Shown one piece after another: positions 1 to 5,379 of a stretch of DNA of 5,379 nucleotides (position 1 is the stretch's first letter; every line of letters starts with the position of its first letter). The DNA is taken from contig CALCZN010000268.1 of the NCBI GenBank assembly GCA_937903095.1, positions 1 to 5,379 of the forward strand. The letters are read 5' to 3'. Origin of the DNA: Zeimonas sp937903095. GTDB lineage: Bacteria; Pseudomonadota; Gammaproteobacteria; Burkholderiales; Burkholderiaceae_E. The position numbers and the translations under genes are program-made. Below the pieces are notes generated by a model. That model ran no database searches. It had not been told where the DNA came from and saw only the letters and a list, made by a program, of their open reading frames with translations.

Positions 1-756
1 GGCCGTGCCGATGCGGTCCCAGGTGGCCTGGTTCATCACGAACGCGAAGCTCGTGTTGTAGAGCCCGCCGGGAAAGACGATCCGATAGCGGATCAGCTTC
101 TCGAGCCGCATCGAGTCGATCGTCTCCGCCGGGCCGAACAGGCCGTCGATCGCGCCCGACGAGAGCAGCTCCTGCGCTTCGGCCGAAGGCTTGAGCACGA
201 TGTTCGCGCCGATCGCCTTGCCGACGTTCGCCACGATGCCTCCGTCGCCGCGCAGCTTCAGTCCCTGCAGGTCGGCGAGCGACTCGACCGGCTTCTTCGT
301 CGTGTACAGCTGCCCGGGACCATGCGTGAACACCGCGATCACTTTCAGTCCGCGATGCTCGTTCAACCGGGCAAGGTACTGGTCGAAGATGCGCTGGTAG
401 GCGATCGAGTTCGCCTCGGCCGTATCGCCGGAGAACGGCAGCTCCGCGATCTGCGAGAGCGTGTAGCGATCGGGCGTGTAGGCGTGCACCGAATACGAGA
501 CGTCGGCCAGCCCCTCGCGCACCGCATCGAAGGTGCCGGGCGGCGGCGCCACCGGTTTCGCGAGCAGCTTGCAGACGACGCGTTTGGCAGTGGCTTCGGC
601 GACTTCGTCGCACCACTTGCCCACGGTCTGCGAAAGCACGTGCGCCGCCGGCGCCCAGCTCGAGACGTTCAGCGTCACCTGTTGTGCTGCGGCCGGGCCG
701 ACGGCCACGAAGAACGCGATCGCGCCTGCCACTGTGCGCCAGTTCGCGACGCCCAT
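1..756 (-). CDS. TRAP transporter solute-binding protein, DctP type (C-terminus cut by window edge)
   Basis: This is the periplasmic binding subunit of a tripartite ATP-independent periplasmic (TRAP) transporter, which hands a carboxylate- or sulfonate-type ligand to an ion-gradient-driven DctQ/DctM permease. The frame is open from ATG 756 to the window edge: 252 residues against about 320-340 for the family, so some 70-90 residues are missing. Residues 1-24 form a Sec signal peptide (one Arg, hydrophobic core GAIAFFVAVG, cleavage likely after PAAA). The mature protein opens with the family's QVTLNVSSWAP strand followed by a His. The segment LADLQGLKLRGDGG carries Arg169, matching the conserved Arg that clamps the ligand carboxylate in DctP proteins. 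SSGAIDGLFGPAETI then matches the family's 'G.vDG...p' region. Cys49 and Cys62 could form a periplasmic disulfide. The start has only a weak, distant Shine-Dalgarno (GGAG, 13 bases upstream). DctQ/DctM genes would be expected beyond the left edge. Family is secure; ligand is unknown. Confidence 0.93.
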   Translation of the reverse strand, partial: MGVANWRTVAGAIAFFVAVGPAAAQQVTLNVSSWAPAAHVLSQTVGKWCDEVAEATAKRVVCKLLAKPVAPPPGTFDAVREGLADVSYSVHAYTPDRYTLSQIAELPFSGDTAEANSIAYQRIFDQYLARLNEHRGLKVIAVFTHGPGQLYTTKKPVESLADLQGLKLRGDGGIVANVGKAIGANIVLKPSAEAQELLSSGAIDGLFGPAETIDSMRLEKLIRYRIVFPGGLYNTSFAFVMNQATWDRIGTA

Positions 757-813
757 TTCCGGTTGCTCACTCCCATTCGTGCGTTGCGCAGCGCGCATCG
801 CATCGCCCGCCGA

Positions 814-819
814 AGTATA
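814..819 (-). promoter_or_regulatory. Possible -10 element for the TRAP binding-protein gene
   Basis: The minus strand reads TATACT here, one base from the sigma-70 -10 consensus, about 57 bases upstream of the dctP-type start codon. In this GC-rich spacer it is the only AT-rich hexamer. No good -35 hexamer lies 16-18 bases upstream (the sequence there is GC-rich), which would fit an activator-dependent promoter such as one driven by a LysR protein. It could equally be chance. Confidence 0.25.
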
Positions 820-832
820 AGCACGCGCCCCG

Positions 833-848
833 GCGGACCCGGGTCCGC
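833..848. promoter_or_regulatory. Perfect 16-bp palindrome in the regulator/TRAP spacer
   Basis: The sequence GCGGACCCGGGTCCGC is perfectly self-complementary. It lies 22 bases past the stop of the LysR-type gene and just upstream of the possible -10 of the TRAP gene. As RNA it would form a six-pair stem with a CCGG loop, but no U-run follows, so it is a poor intrinsic terminator. As DNA it could be a dimer-binding operator. It does not look like a typical LysR T-N11-A box. Its function is unproven. Confidence 0.35.
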
Positions 849-870
849 AAGGGCTTCGCGGCGCTGGGGA

Positions 871-1818
871 TTACCCGGAGGTGCGCACGGGCGGCGTGCG
901 TTGCGCCCTGACCTGCCGCTCGAAGACGCGCAGATCGACGTCCGGGACGAACAGTTCGATGAAGCTGAGCGCGAAGCCGCGCAGGAACGCGTCCCGGCGC
1001 ACCGCCAGCTTCACCGAGTTCACGCCGAACAGCGCGCCCGCCGGCATCGACGCCAGCCCGCGGTCGTGCTGCGGATCCCACGCCAGCGCGGTGACGATGC
1101 CCACGCCCAGCCCGATGCCGACGTAGGTCTTGATCACGTCGGAGTCGATCGCCGACAGGACGATGTCGGGCCGCAGGCCGGCATCGGCGAAAGCCCGGTC
1201 GATACGGCGGCGGCCGGCGAACTCCTCGACGTAGGTGATCAACGGATGGCGCGCCAGCGCGTGCAGCGACAGCGGCTGGGCGAGCAGCGGATGCTTCTTC
1301 GGCACGATGATGACGTGCTCCCACTCGAAGGCGGGGATCGCGAGCAGCTCGTCGGCATCCTCGGGCACTTCGGTGGCGATCGCGAAGTCGACCTCGCGCG
1401 ACAGCACCAGCTGGGTGATCTGGCTCGGACTGCCCTGCAGCAGCGTCAGATGCACCGCCGGGTAGCGCCGGCGGAATTCGCGCACGACGTTCGGCAGCGC
1501 GTAGCGCGCCTGGGTGTGCGTGGTCGCCACGCGCAGCTCGCCGTCGTCGCGCGCCCGGTAATCGGCCGTCACGCGCTCGATGCCGTCGATCTCGGCGAGC
1601 ACGCGCTCGGCGCGCTCGAAGACGGCGCGGCCGGGGTCGGTGAAGCCGAGAATCCTCTTGCCGTGGCGTACGAAGACGTCGACGCCCAGTTCGGCCTCCA
1701 GGTCGAGGATGCCGCGCGACAGCGCCGGTTGCGAGGTGCCGATGGCCTGCGCGGCGCGCGTGAGGCTAAAGCCGTGACGTGCGGTTTCGCGCAGGAAGCG
1801 AAGCTGCTGCAGGTTCAT
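871..1818 (-). CDS. LysR-family transcriptional regulator, CysB-like
   Basis: This 315-residue cytoplasmic DNA-binding regulator is close to the usual CysB length (about 310-325). The start MNLQQLRFLRE matches the CysB/Cbl opening (MKLQQLR in E. coli), which fixes ATG 1818 even though no clear Shine-Dalgarno precedes it. The winged helix-turn-helix spans about residues 1-60, with recognition region TSQPALSRGILDLE and wing FVRHGKR. The effector domain (about 92-295) holds TTHTQARYALP, placing Thr100, Thr102 and Gln103 at the same positions as the sulfate-site residues of enterobacterial CysB, and Thr149 in FAIATE also matches. The site corresponding to CysB Thr202 appears to be Ala201 (FAGRR). 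DSDVIKTYVGIGLGVGIV (226-243) is another CysB hallmark. CysB and Cbl activate sulfur-starvation genes in response to N-acetylserine/O-acetylserine, sulfate or adenylylsulfate. The gene follows the glycosyltransferase by 34 bases and precedes the TRAP gene by 114. Whether it is the main CysB or a paralogue with a local target cannot be decided here. Confidence 0.93.
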   Translation of the reverse strand: MNLQQLRFLRETARHGFSLTRAAQAIGTSQPALSRGILDLEAELGVDVFVRHGKRILGFTDPGRAVFERAERVLAEIDGIERVTADYRARDDGELRVATTHTQARYALPNVVREFRRRYPAVHLTLLQGSPSQITQLVLSREVDFAIATEVPEDADELLAIPAFEWEHVIIVPKKHPLLAQPLSLHALARHPLITYVEEFAGRRRIDRAFADAGLRPDIVLSAIDSDVIKTYVGIGLGVGIVTALAWDPQHDRGLASMPAGALFGVNSVKLAVRRDAFLRGFALSFIELFVPDVDLRVFERQVRAQRTPPVRTSG

Positions 1819-1852
1819 CGGAGCGCGGGAGCGGGTTCGCCGCAGGCGCGGT

Positions 1853-3403
1853 TCAGGGCGCGCGGCACGAGCGGTCGGGGAAATAGCGATCGCAAAAATA
1901 GCACGCGTCGCCCGGCAGCCAGCGGGGCACCGCGTAATAGCGCCGGCGGATCTCGTCGAGCACCCGGTCGCGGTAGACCTCGTAGCGAAAGCCCCGGCCG
2001 TCGACCAGATGGAAGGTGGCCCCGCGCACGGTGATCGTCTCGTGCACGGCGCGGTCGAAATACGCGTCGAACTCGCTAATGCGATCATCGCGCCGGCGCA
2101 CGATGAGGATGTCCTTGCCGTCGAGCGCACGGAAGTCGGTGAGGATGTCGTCGTGCCGCGCGTGGCTCGTCCCCCGACCGAAGACGATCACGTGCTCGCC
2201 GAGCGCGTTGCCGATCGTCACCGCCGGCGAATAGCCGTCCGCGGCGATCACGTGCGTCGTGCGCCACGGCGAGAGCGCGGCGGCGAGTTCGTCGCCGTGC
2301 ACCGTCATCACGAGGCCCGGATAGCCGCTCCAGGCGCGAAAGACTTCGGTGGGCAAGGCCGCGAGCGCGCCGATCGCGACCCAGTGCAGCAGCGCGAATA
2401 CCGAGGCGAAGGCGAGCGCGCGCGCCATCGAGCGCGCGCTCGCCGTCAACGCGAACCACAGCACCGCCGGGAACACGAAGCTCGCCAGCCAGTGCAATCC
2501 GATCGTCTTGACCAGCGACAGCAGCGCGAAGATCGCCAGCGGCGCCAGCGCGAGAAAGCGCAGTGCGCGACGATCGCGTGCGGCGTCCGCGCCCGTCACG
2601 CGCAGCGCTTCCCGCGGGCCGCGCAACAGCCGCCACGCCACGACAGGCGTGAGCACGTAGGCGAGGCTCGCCGCATACAGCAGCGGCGTTCGCCACGACA
2701 GCGCCGCGTCGCCGTGCCGGTTGATCAGGTTGAACATCACGTTCGGCCAGCAGTTCTGCGCGTTCCAGGCGATCTGGATCGCGGCGCCGGGCAGCGATCC
2801 CGCGACGATCCACAGCAGGCCGCGCAGCGACGCGGGCGTGGGCCGCGACACCGAATGCAGGAACAGCGCGATCGCGAGCAGGCCGGCGAAATACTTCGAC
2901 AGCAGCGCGCCCGACAGCGCGAAACCGGTGAGCAGGAAGTCCACGCTGCGGCCGCTCGCCAGCGCGCGCAGGTACAGCACTACCGTGAGCGCGGCGAACA
3001 GCATCAGCGGAATATCGGTGGTGATGGCCACGTTCCACGCGTTCAGCGGAACGAGCAGCAGCAGGGTCGCCGCCGACCAGGCGAGCGCCTCGCCGCGCCG
3101 GCGCATCAGCGCCCAGCCGAGCGCGGCGATCAGCGGCGGGGCGAGCAGCGCGGGCAGGCGCAGCGCGAAACGGCTGTCGGAGACGCGATCGAGCAGCGCG
3201 AGCCACCAGCCGATCATCGGCGGGTGGTCGTAGAAGCCCCAGGCGGGATAGCGGCCCCATTGCGCGAAATACGCCTCGTCGCTGGTCATCGGCAGCGCGG
3301 CGGCGAACCACGCGCGCAGCGCCGTCAGCACGAGCAGGGCGATCCAGAAACTGCGGCGCGCGCGCTCGGCATCGCCGAAGGCGCGTTCGAAATACGACGT
3401 CAT
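1853..3403 (-). CDS. ArnT/PMT-like polytopic glycosyltransferase (GT-C fold)
   Basis: This is a 516-residue inner-membrane protein of the dolichyl-phosphate-mannose mannosyltransferase/ArnT superfamily. Members move a sugar from a polyprenyl-phosphate donor to a lipid, glycan or protein on the periplasmic side. After a short basic cytoplasmic N-terminus comes a first membrane helix (about 19-38), then the first periplasmic loop with the catalytic-type Asp42-Glu43 in TSDEAYFAQWG and the YDHPP motif (58-62). TTDIPLM (Asp130) is the second conserved acidic motif and LLSKYFAG (Lys170) a third. Further helices fall roughly at 85-100, 107-145, 155-185, 195-212, 240-262, 282-320 and 328-350. Residues from about 355 form a soluble C-terminal domain ending in three cysteines (501, 504, 513). 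ATG 3403 is chosen because the protein becomes membrane-like right after it; extending upstream would translate through a terminator hairpin. No clear Shine-Dalgarno is present. Sugar and acceptor are unknown; lipid A or another envelope glycan is plausible given neighbouring lptG. Confidence 0.85.
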   Translation of the reverse strand: MTSYFERAFGDAERARRSFWIALLVLTALRAWFAAALPMTSDEAYFAQWGRYPAWGFYDHPPMIGWWLALLDRVSDSRFALRLPALLAPPLIAALGWALMRRRGEALAWSAATLLLLVPLNAWNVAITTDIPLMLFAALTVVLYLRALASGRSVDFLLTGFALSGALLSKYFAGLLAIALFLHSVSRPTPASLRGLLWIVAGSLPGAAIQIAWNAQNCWPNVMFNLINRHGDAALSWRTPLLYAASLAYVLTPVVAWRLLRGPREALRVTGADAARDRRALRFLALAPLAIFALLSLVKTIGLHWLASFVFPAVLWFALTASARSMARALAFASVFALLHWVAIGALAALPTEVFRAWSGYPGLVMTVHGDELAAALSPWRTTHVIAADGYSPAVTIGNALGEHVIVFGRGTSHARHDDILTDFRALDGKDILIVRRRDDRISEFDAYFDRAVHETITVRGATFHLVDGRGFRYEVYRDRVLDEIRRRYYAVPRWLPGDACYFCDRYFPDRSCRAP

Positions 3404-3412
3404 CGATACAAG

Positions 3413-3440
3413 AAAAAAGGGCGCACATCGCTGTGCGCCC
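3413..3440 (-). terminator. Intrinsic (Rho-independent) terminator after lptG
   Basis: On the minus strand a perfect nine-pair stem (GGGCGCACA / TGTGCGCCC) with a GCGA loop is followed at once by six T's, then C and T. This is a textbook intrinsic terminator. The plus strand has no T-run after the hairpin, so it works only for minus-strand transcription and most simply ends the lptF-lptG transcript, 210 bases past the lptG stop. Oddly, the U-tract ends only 9 bases before the glycosyltransferase ATG, leaving no room for a separate downstream promoter with a leader. It may therefore act as an attenuator for that gene. Confidence 0.88.
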
Positions 3441-3504
3441 CGAAAACGGCAGGACTCGCCGCCGAAACGGCAGAGACCGCTGCCAATGCGGCAGCGTTCG
3501 CTGC
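3441..3504. repeat. Three-copy imperfect 21-22 bp tandem repeat with alternative hairpins
   Basis: Three adjacent units occupy 3441-3462, 3463-3483 and 3484-3504. Each has the plan C(G/A)A-A/T-(A)CGGCAG, a variable middle, then CGC(C/T)GC. The GGCAG and CTGCC segments let neighbours pair in more than one way: 3490-3495 can pair with 3500-3505 (six pairs, four-base loop) or with 3479-3484 (six pairs, five-base loop), and 3480-3484 can instead pair with 3469-3473. The array directly abuts the terminator hairpin and lies in the untranslated stretch between lptG and the glycosyltransferase. Its function is unknown. Confidence 0.6.
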
Positions 3505-3579
3505 CCCTCCTCCTCCTCGAATGCCGGCCATCGTAATCGACGTCCCGGCGGCCGTCCACGGCTTTCGGGCAGCGGCGAA

Positions 3580-3595
3580 TCCGGGCTTTCCCGGA
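3580..3595 (-). other. Small hairpin downstream of lptG
   Basis: A perfect six-pair stem TCCGGG / CCCGGA with a four-base loop (AAAG on the minus strand) lies 55 bases after the lptG stop. No U-run follows, so it is not a standard terminator. It could protect the 3' end of the lptG message or form part of the structured leader continuing to 3413. Apart from this hairpin, the repeat array and the terminator, I see nothing convincing in the 247-base gap 3404-3650. Confidence 0.4.
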
Positions 3596-3650
3596 GGACG
3601 GCCGTACGCGGACGCTTGGGCACCACGCAGGCGGGCGGCGGGCGCCCCCT

Positions 3651-4784
3651 TCATCGCGCCCGATCGACCCAGGCGAGCATGCCCAACGCGAGCACGAAGG
3701 CGGCGATGCTGGGAATGCTCACCGACACGAGCGGGGGCCAGGTGTTGAGCAGGCCCAGGTGGGAGAACAGCCCGTTCAGGAAGTGGAAGGCGATGCCGAG
3801 CATCACGCCGGCGAAGACCTTGTAGCCGATGCCCCCGGCGCGCGCCTGCAGGTAACCGAAAGGCAGCGCGAGCGCCATCATCACGACGACGGCCAGCGGA
3901 TAGACGACCTTCTTCCACAACGCGATTTCGTACTGCGCCGCGTTCTGGCGGTTCTCCTCGAGGTGGCGCACGTAGCGATACAGCGCGAGCGCCGACATCC
4001 GGTCGGGCTGCACGAGCAGCACGCCGAGCAGCGACGGCGTCAGTTCGCTTCGCCACAGGCGCTGCGCCTCGTGCGCCTGCGTCGTCCTGACCAGCGGCGC
4101 GTCGCCGGCGAGCATCACCTCGTCGAATCGGGTGGAGTCGACGTCCTCGAGCGCCCAGGCGTCGGGCGGCGCGTAGCGCGCCGAACGCGCCTCGACCAGT
4201 TCCGAGAGCCGCATCTGCGGATCGAACTCGAAAACGCGCACGTCGCGCAGCGTTCCGTCGGGCATCAGCTCGCCCACGTTCACGAAGCGAAGGCGCTCGA
4301 CCTCTCCGGCCTTGTCGCGCACCGAATCCTTCAGCCACAGCCCGGAGCGGAACTGTCCGCCGGCGGACGCTCCCATCGACGTCAGCCGCAGCTTCTGCGC
4401 GAGGCGCTCGGCAGGCGGCGCCAGCCCTTCGCCGACCAGCGCGGTGAGCAGCGCGAAGACGAGCCCGATGCTCGCGATCGTCGACAGCGCCTGGCGTCGG
4501 CCCAGCCCGGCGGCGCGCATCGCGGTGAACTCGGAATTGGAGGCGAACTGCGCGAGCGCGTAGATCGCGCCGATCAGCGCGGCGATCGGCATCAGCTCGT
4601 AGACGTGCGCGGGCAGGCCGAGCAGCACGAAGGCCACGGCATGCTGCAGCCGGTAGCCGCCGCGGCCCACGTCGTCCAGCTCGTTGATGAAGTCGAAGAA
4701 CGCGAACAGCGCGAGGAAGCCGAACAGCACGAAGGCGACGGCCGCGCCGATCTGCACGCCGAGGTAGCGGCGCAGCACCTTCAT
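3651..4784 (-). CDS. lptG: LPS export ABC transporter permease LptG
   Basis: LptG is one of two membrane subunits of the LptB2FG complex, which uses ATP hydrolysis by LptB to pull lipopolysaccharide from the inner membrane and pass it to LptC and the periplasmic bridge. The protein is 377 residues, against about 360-390 for the family. The start MKVLRRYLG is typical. Three N-terminal helices lie at about 10-33, 48-80 and 100-120. The coupling helix that docks on LptB is SNSEFTAMRAAGLG (82-95), with Glu85 in the position of the functionally important Glu of E. coli LptG. A periplasmic beta-jellyroll follows (about 135-265), including GLWLKD and the conserved FEFD segment. Three C-terminal helices lie at about 290-311, 320-342 and 350-373. 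It follows lptF in the same direction with a 46-base gap, as expected for an operon. The Shine-Dalgarno is weak (GGGGCGG region about 7-14 bases upstream). Transcription probably ends at 3413. Confidence 0.97.
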   Translation of the reverse strand: MKVLRRYLGVQIGAAVAFVLFGFLALFAFFDFINELDDVGRGGYRLQHAVAFVLLGLPAHVYELMPIAALIGAIYALAQFASNSEFTAMRAAGLGRRQALSTIASIGLVFALLTALVGEGLAPPAERLAQKLRLTSMGASAGGQFRSGLWLKDSVRDKAGEVERLRFVNVGELMPDGTLRDVRVFEFDPQMRLSELVEARSARYAPPDAWALEDVDSTRFDEVMLAGDAPLVRTTQAHEAQRLWRSELTPSLLGVLLVQPDRMSALALYRYVRHLEENRQNAAQYEIALWKKVVYPLAVVVMMALALPFGYLQARAGGIGYKVFAGVMLGIAFHFLNGLFSHLGLLNTWPPLVSVSIPSIAAFVLALGMLAWVDRAR

Positions 4785-4830
4785 CGGCGCCGCCCCGTCA
4801 GCCGCGCCGTCGTCGAGCGTGGCCCTCGCC

Positions 4831-5379
4831 TCATGCGCGCGCGGCGCGCCAGCGCGCGAACCAGCGCCGCGGCAGCGTGGTGCCGCGGTAGAACAGCCAG
4901 GCGACGAGCAGCAGCATCACCGCGTGCAGCGCCCACACGCCGATGCCGAAGGAAGTGCGCCCCTGCCCGATGCGCGACTGGATCACGGTGAGCAGGTTGC
5001 TGTAGACGAGATAGATCAGCAGCGCCGCCAGCAGGTTCACCGAGCGCCCGGCGCGCGGGTTCATCGACGACAGCGGAATCGCCAGCAGCGCCATCAGCAC
5101 GGTGGACACCGGCAGGCTGATGCGCCAGGACAGCTCGCCCAGGTTGCGCGGCGACGGATCGGCGATGAGTTCGCGCGTCGACTTGAACTTCGCGCGATCC
5201 TCGGAGACCACCGTGTCGCGCGGCTCGAGCCGCAGGCCGTAGCGGGCGAACTCCATCAGCCGGAAATCGGCCTGTCCGCGCATGCCGTCGTAGCGGCGAC
5301 CGTCCTCGAGCACGAGGAAGCGGGCGCCGTCGGGACGGGTCTCGATGCTGCCGCTGCGCGAGACGACGACGGTGAGCGC
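4831..5379 (-). CDS. lptF: LPS export ABC transporter permease LptF (N-terminal half outside window)
   Basis: These are the last 182 residues of LptF, the partner of LptG in the LptB2FG lipopolysaccharide extractor; a full protein is about 360-380 residues, so about half is missing. The frame is open from the right edge (ALTVVVSRSG...) to TGA 4831. The first 60 or so residues are the end of the periplasmic jellyroll, with the F/YLVLEDGRRYDG-like strand pair typical of LptF. Then comes the family signature: ELSWRISLPVSTVLMALLAIPLS, followed by NPRAGRSVNLLAALLIYLVYSNLL, and a last helix within GVWALHAVMLLLVAWLFY. The tail is Arg-rich and cytoplasmic. That signature, and the order lptF then lptG, separates it from LptG. 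An internal GTG at 5313 is not the start, because homology continues upstream of it to the window edge. Confidence 0.95.
   Translation of the reverse strand, partial: ALTVVVSRSGSIETRPDGARFLVLEDGRRYDGMRGQADFRLMEFARYGLRLEPRDTVVSEDRAKFKSTRELIADPSPRNLGELSWRISLPVSTVLMALLAIPLSSMNPRAGRSVNLLAALLIYLVYSNLLTVIQSRIGQGRTSFGIGVWALHAVMLLLVAWLFYRGTTLPRRWFARWRAARA

Noticed and set aside
785..797. Small inverted repeat TGCGC-AGC-GCGCA in the regulator/TRAP spacer
   Set aside because: A five-pair GC-only stem is common by chance at this base composition, and there is no U-run or other supporting signal.
322..2034. Long plus-strand open frame (570 codons) opposite the TRAP, LysR and glycosyltransferase genes
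   Set aside because: Its translation is Arg/His/Gln-rich with no recognisable domain. It spans three genes with clear family motifs on the other strand, as expected for the shadow of GC-rich codon usage.
1819..2130. N-terminal extension of the LysR-type gene to an upstream ATG at 2130
   Set aside because: The extra 104 residues overlap the glycosyltransferase C-terminus out of frame and are low complexity, whereas ATG 1818 gives exactly the CysB-family N-terminus.
3509..3521. Purine-rich GAGGAGGAGGAGG on the minus strand, resembling a strong Shine-Dalgarno
   Set aside because: No ATG, GTG or TTG start lies at a usable distance downstream on the minus strand, so it does not mark a gene start.
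3404..3559. N-terminal extension of the glycosyltransferase to an ATG at 3559
   Set aside because: It would translate the repeat array and the terminator hairpin and adds an Arg/Gly-rich segment unlike the family. ATG 3403 leads straight into the first membrane helix.
2085..3626. Second minus-strand frame overlapping the glycosyltransferase
   Set aside because: It is in a different frame from the membrane protein with catalytic motifs, and its translation is Arg/Ala-rich with no motifs.
2009..3748. Long plus-strand open frame (579 codons) opposite the glycosyltransferase and the lptG end
   Set aside because: Very Arg/Gln/Glu-rich low-complexity translation, antisense to a conserved membrane protein, and it continues across an intergenic terminator. 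It is a composition artefact.
3759..4991. Plus-strand open frame (410 codons) opposite lptG and lptF
   Set aside because: It lies antisense to two unmistakable Lpt permeases and shows no domain of its own.

Overview
The window is GC-rich (roughly two thirds G+C by eye). All supportable genes lie on the minus strand, so in transcription order they read from right to left. Gene content suggests a betaproteobacterium, probably of the Burkholderiales or a neighbouring order: an adjacent lptF-lptG pair, a LysR regulator whose sequence resembles CysB, and a TRAP-type solute-binding protein. This assignment is inferred from gene families and base composition, not from a marker gene.

Layout in transcription order. 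(1) 5379-4831 is the C-terminal half of LptF, whose start lies outside the window. (2) 4784-3651 is a complete lptG. Together these are the two membrane subunits of the ABC transporter that extracts lipopolysaccharide from the inner membrane. (3) 3650-3404 is a structured intergenic region. It has a small hairpin, a three-copy imperfect 21-22 bp repeat that can form alternative hairpins, and a textbook intrinsic terminator. (4) 3403-1853 is a complete polytopic glycosyltransferase of the ArnT/PMT type (GT-C fold). Its start codon lies only 9 bases past the terminator U-tract. (5) 1818-871 is a complete CysB-like LysR regulator that keeps most of the known sulfate/effector-site residues. (6) 870-757 is a spacer with a perfect 16-bp palindrome and a possible -10 element. 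(7) 756-1 is the N-terminal three quarters of a DctP-type TRAP solute-binding protein, cut by the window edge.

How they may work together: lptF-lptG form an envelope-biogenesis unit that appears to end at the terminator. The glycosyltransferase probably uses a polyprenyl-phosphate sugar to decorate an envelope acceptor such as lipid A, but its substrate cannot be read from the sequence. The CysB-like regulator sits directly upstream of the TRAP binding protein, which suggests it controls uptake of a ligand, possibly organosulfur. That link is inference.

I see no clearly new defence, mobile or RNA-guided system. The parts most worth a second look are the hairpin-rich leader and terminator abutting the glycosyltransferase start, and the CysB-like/TRAP pairing.
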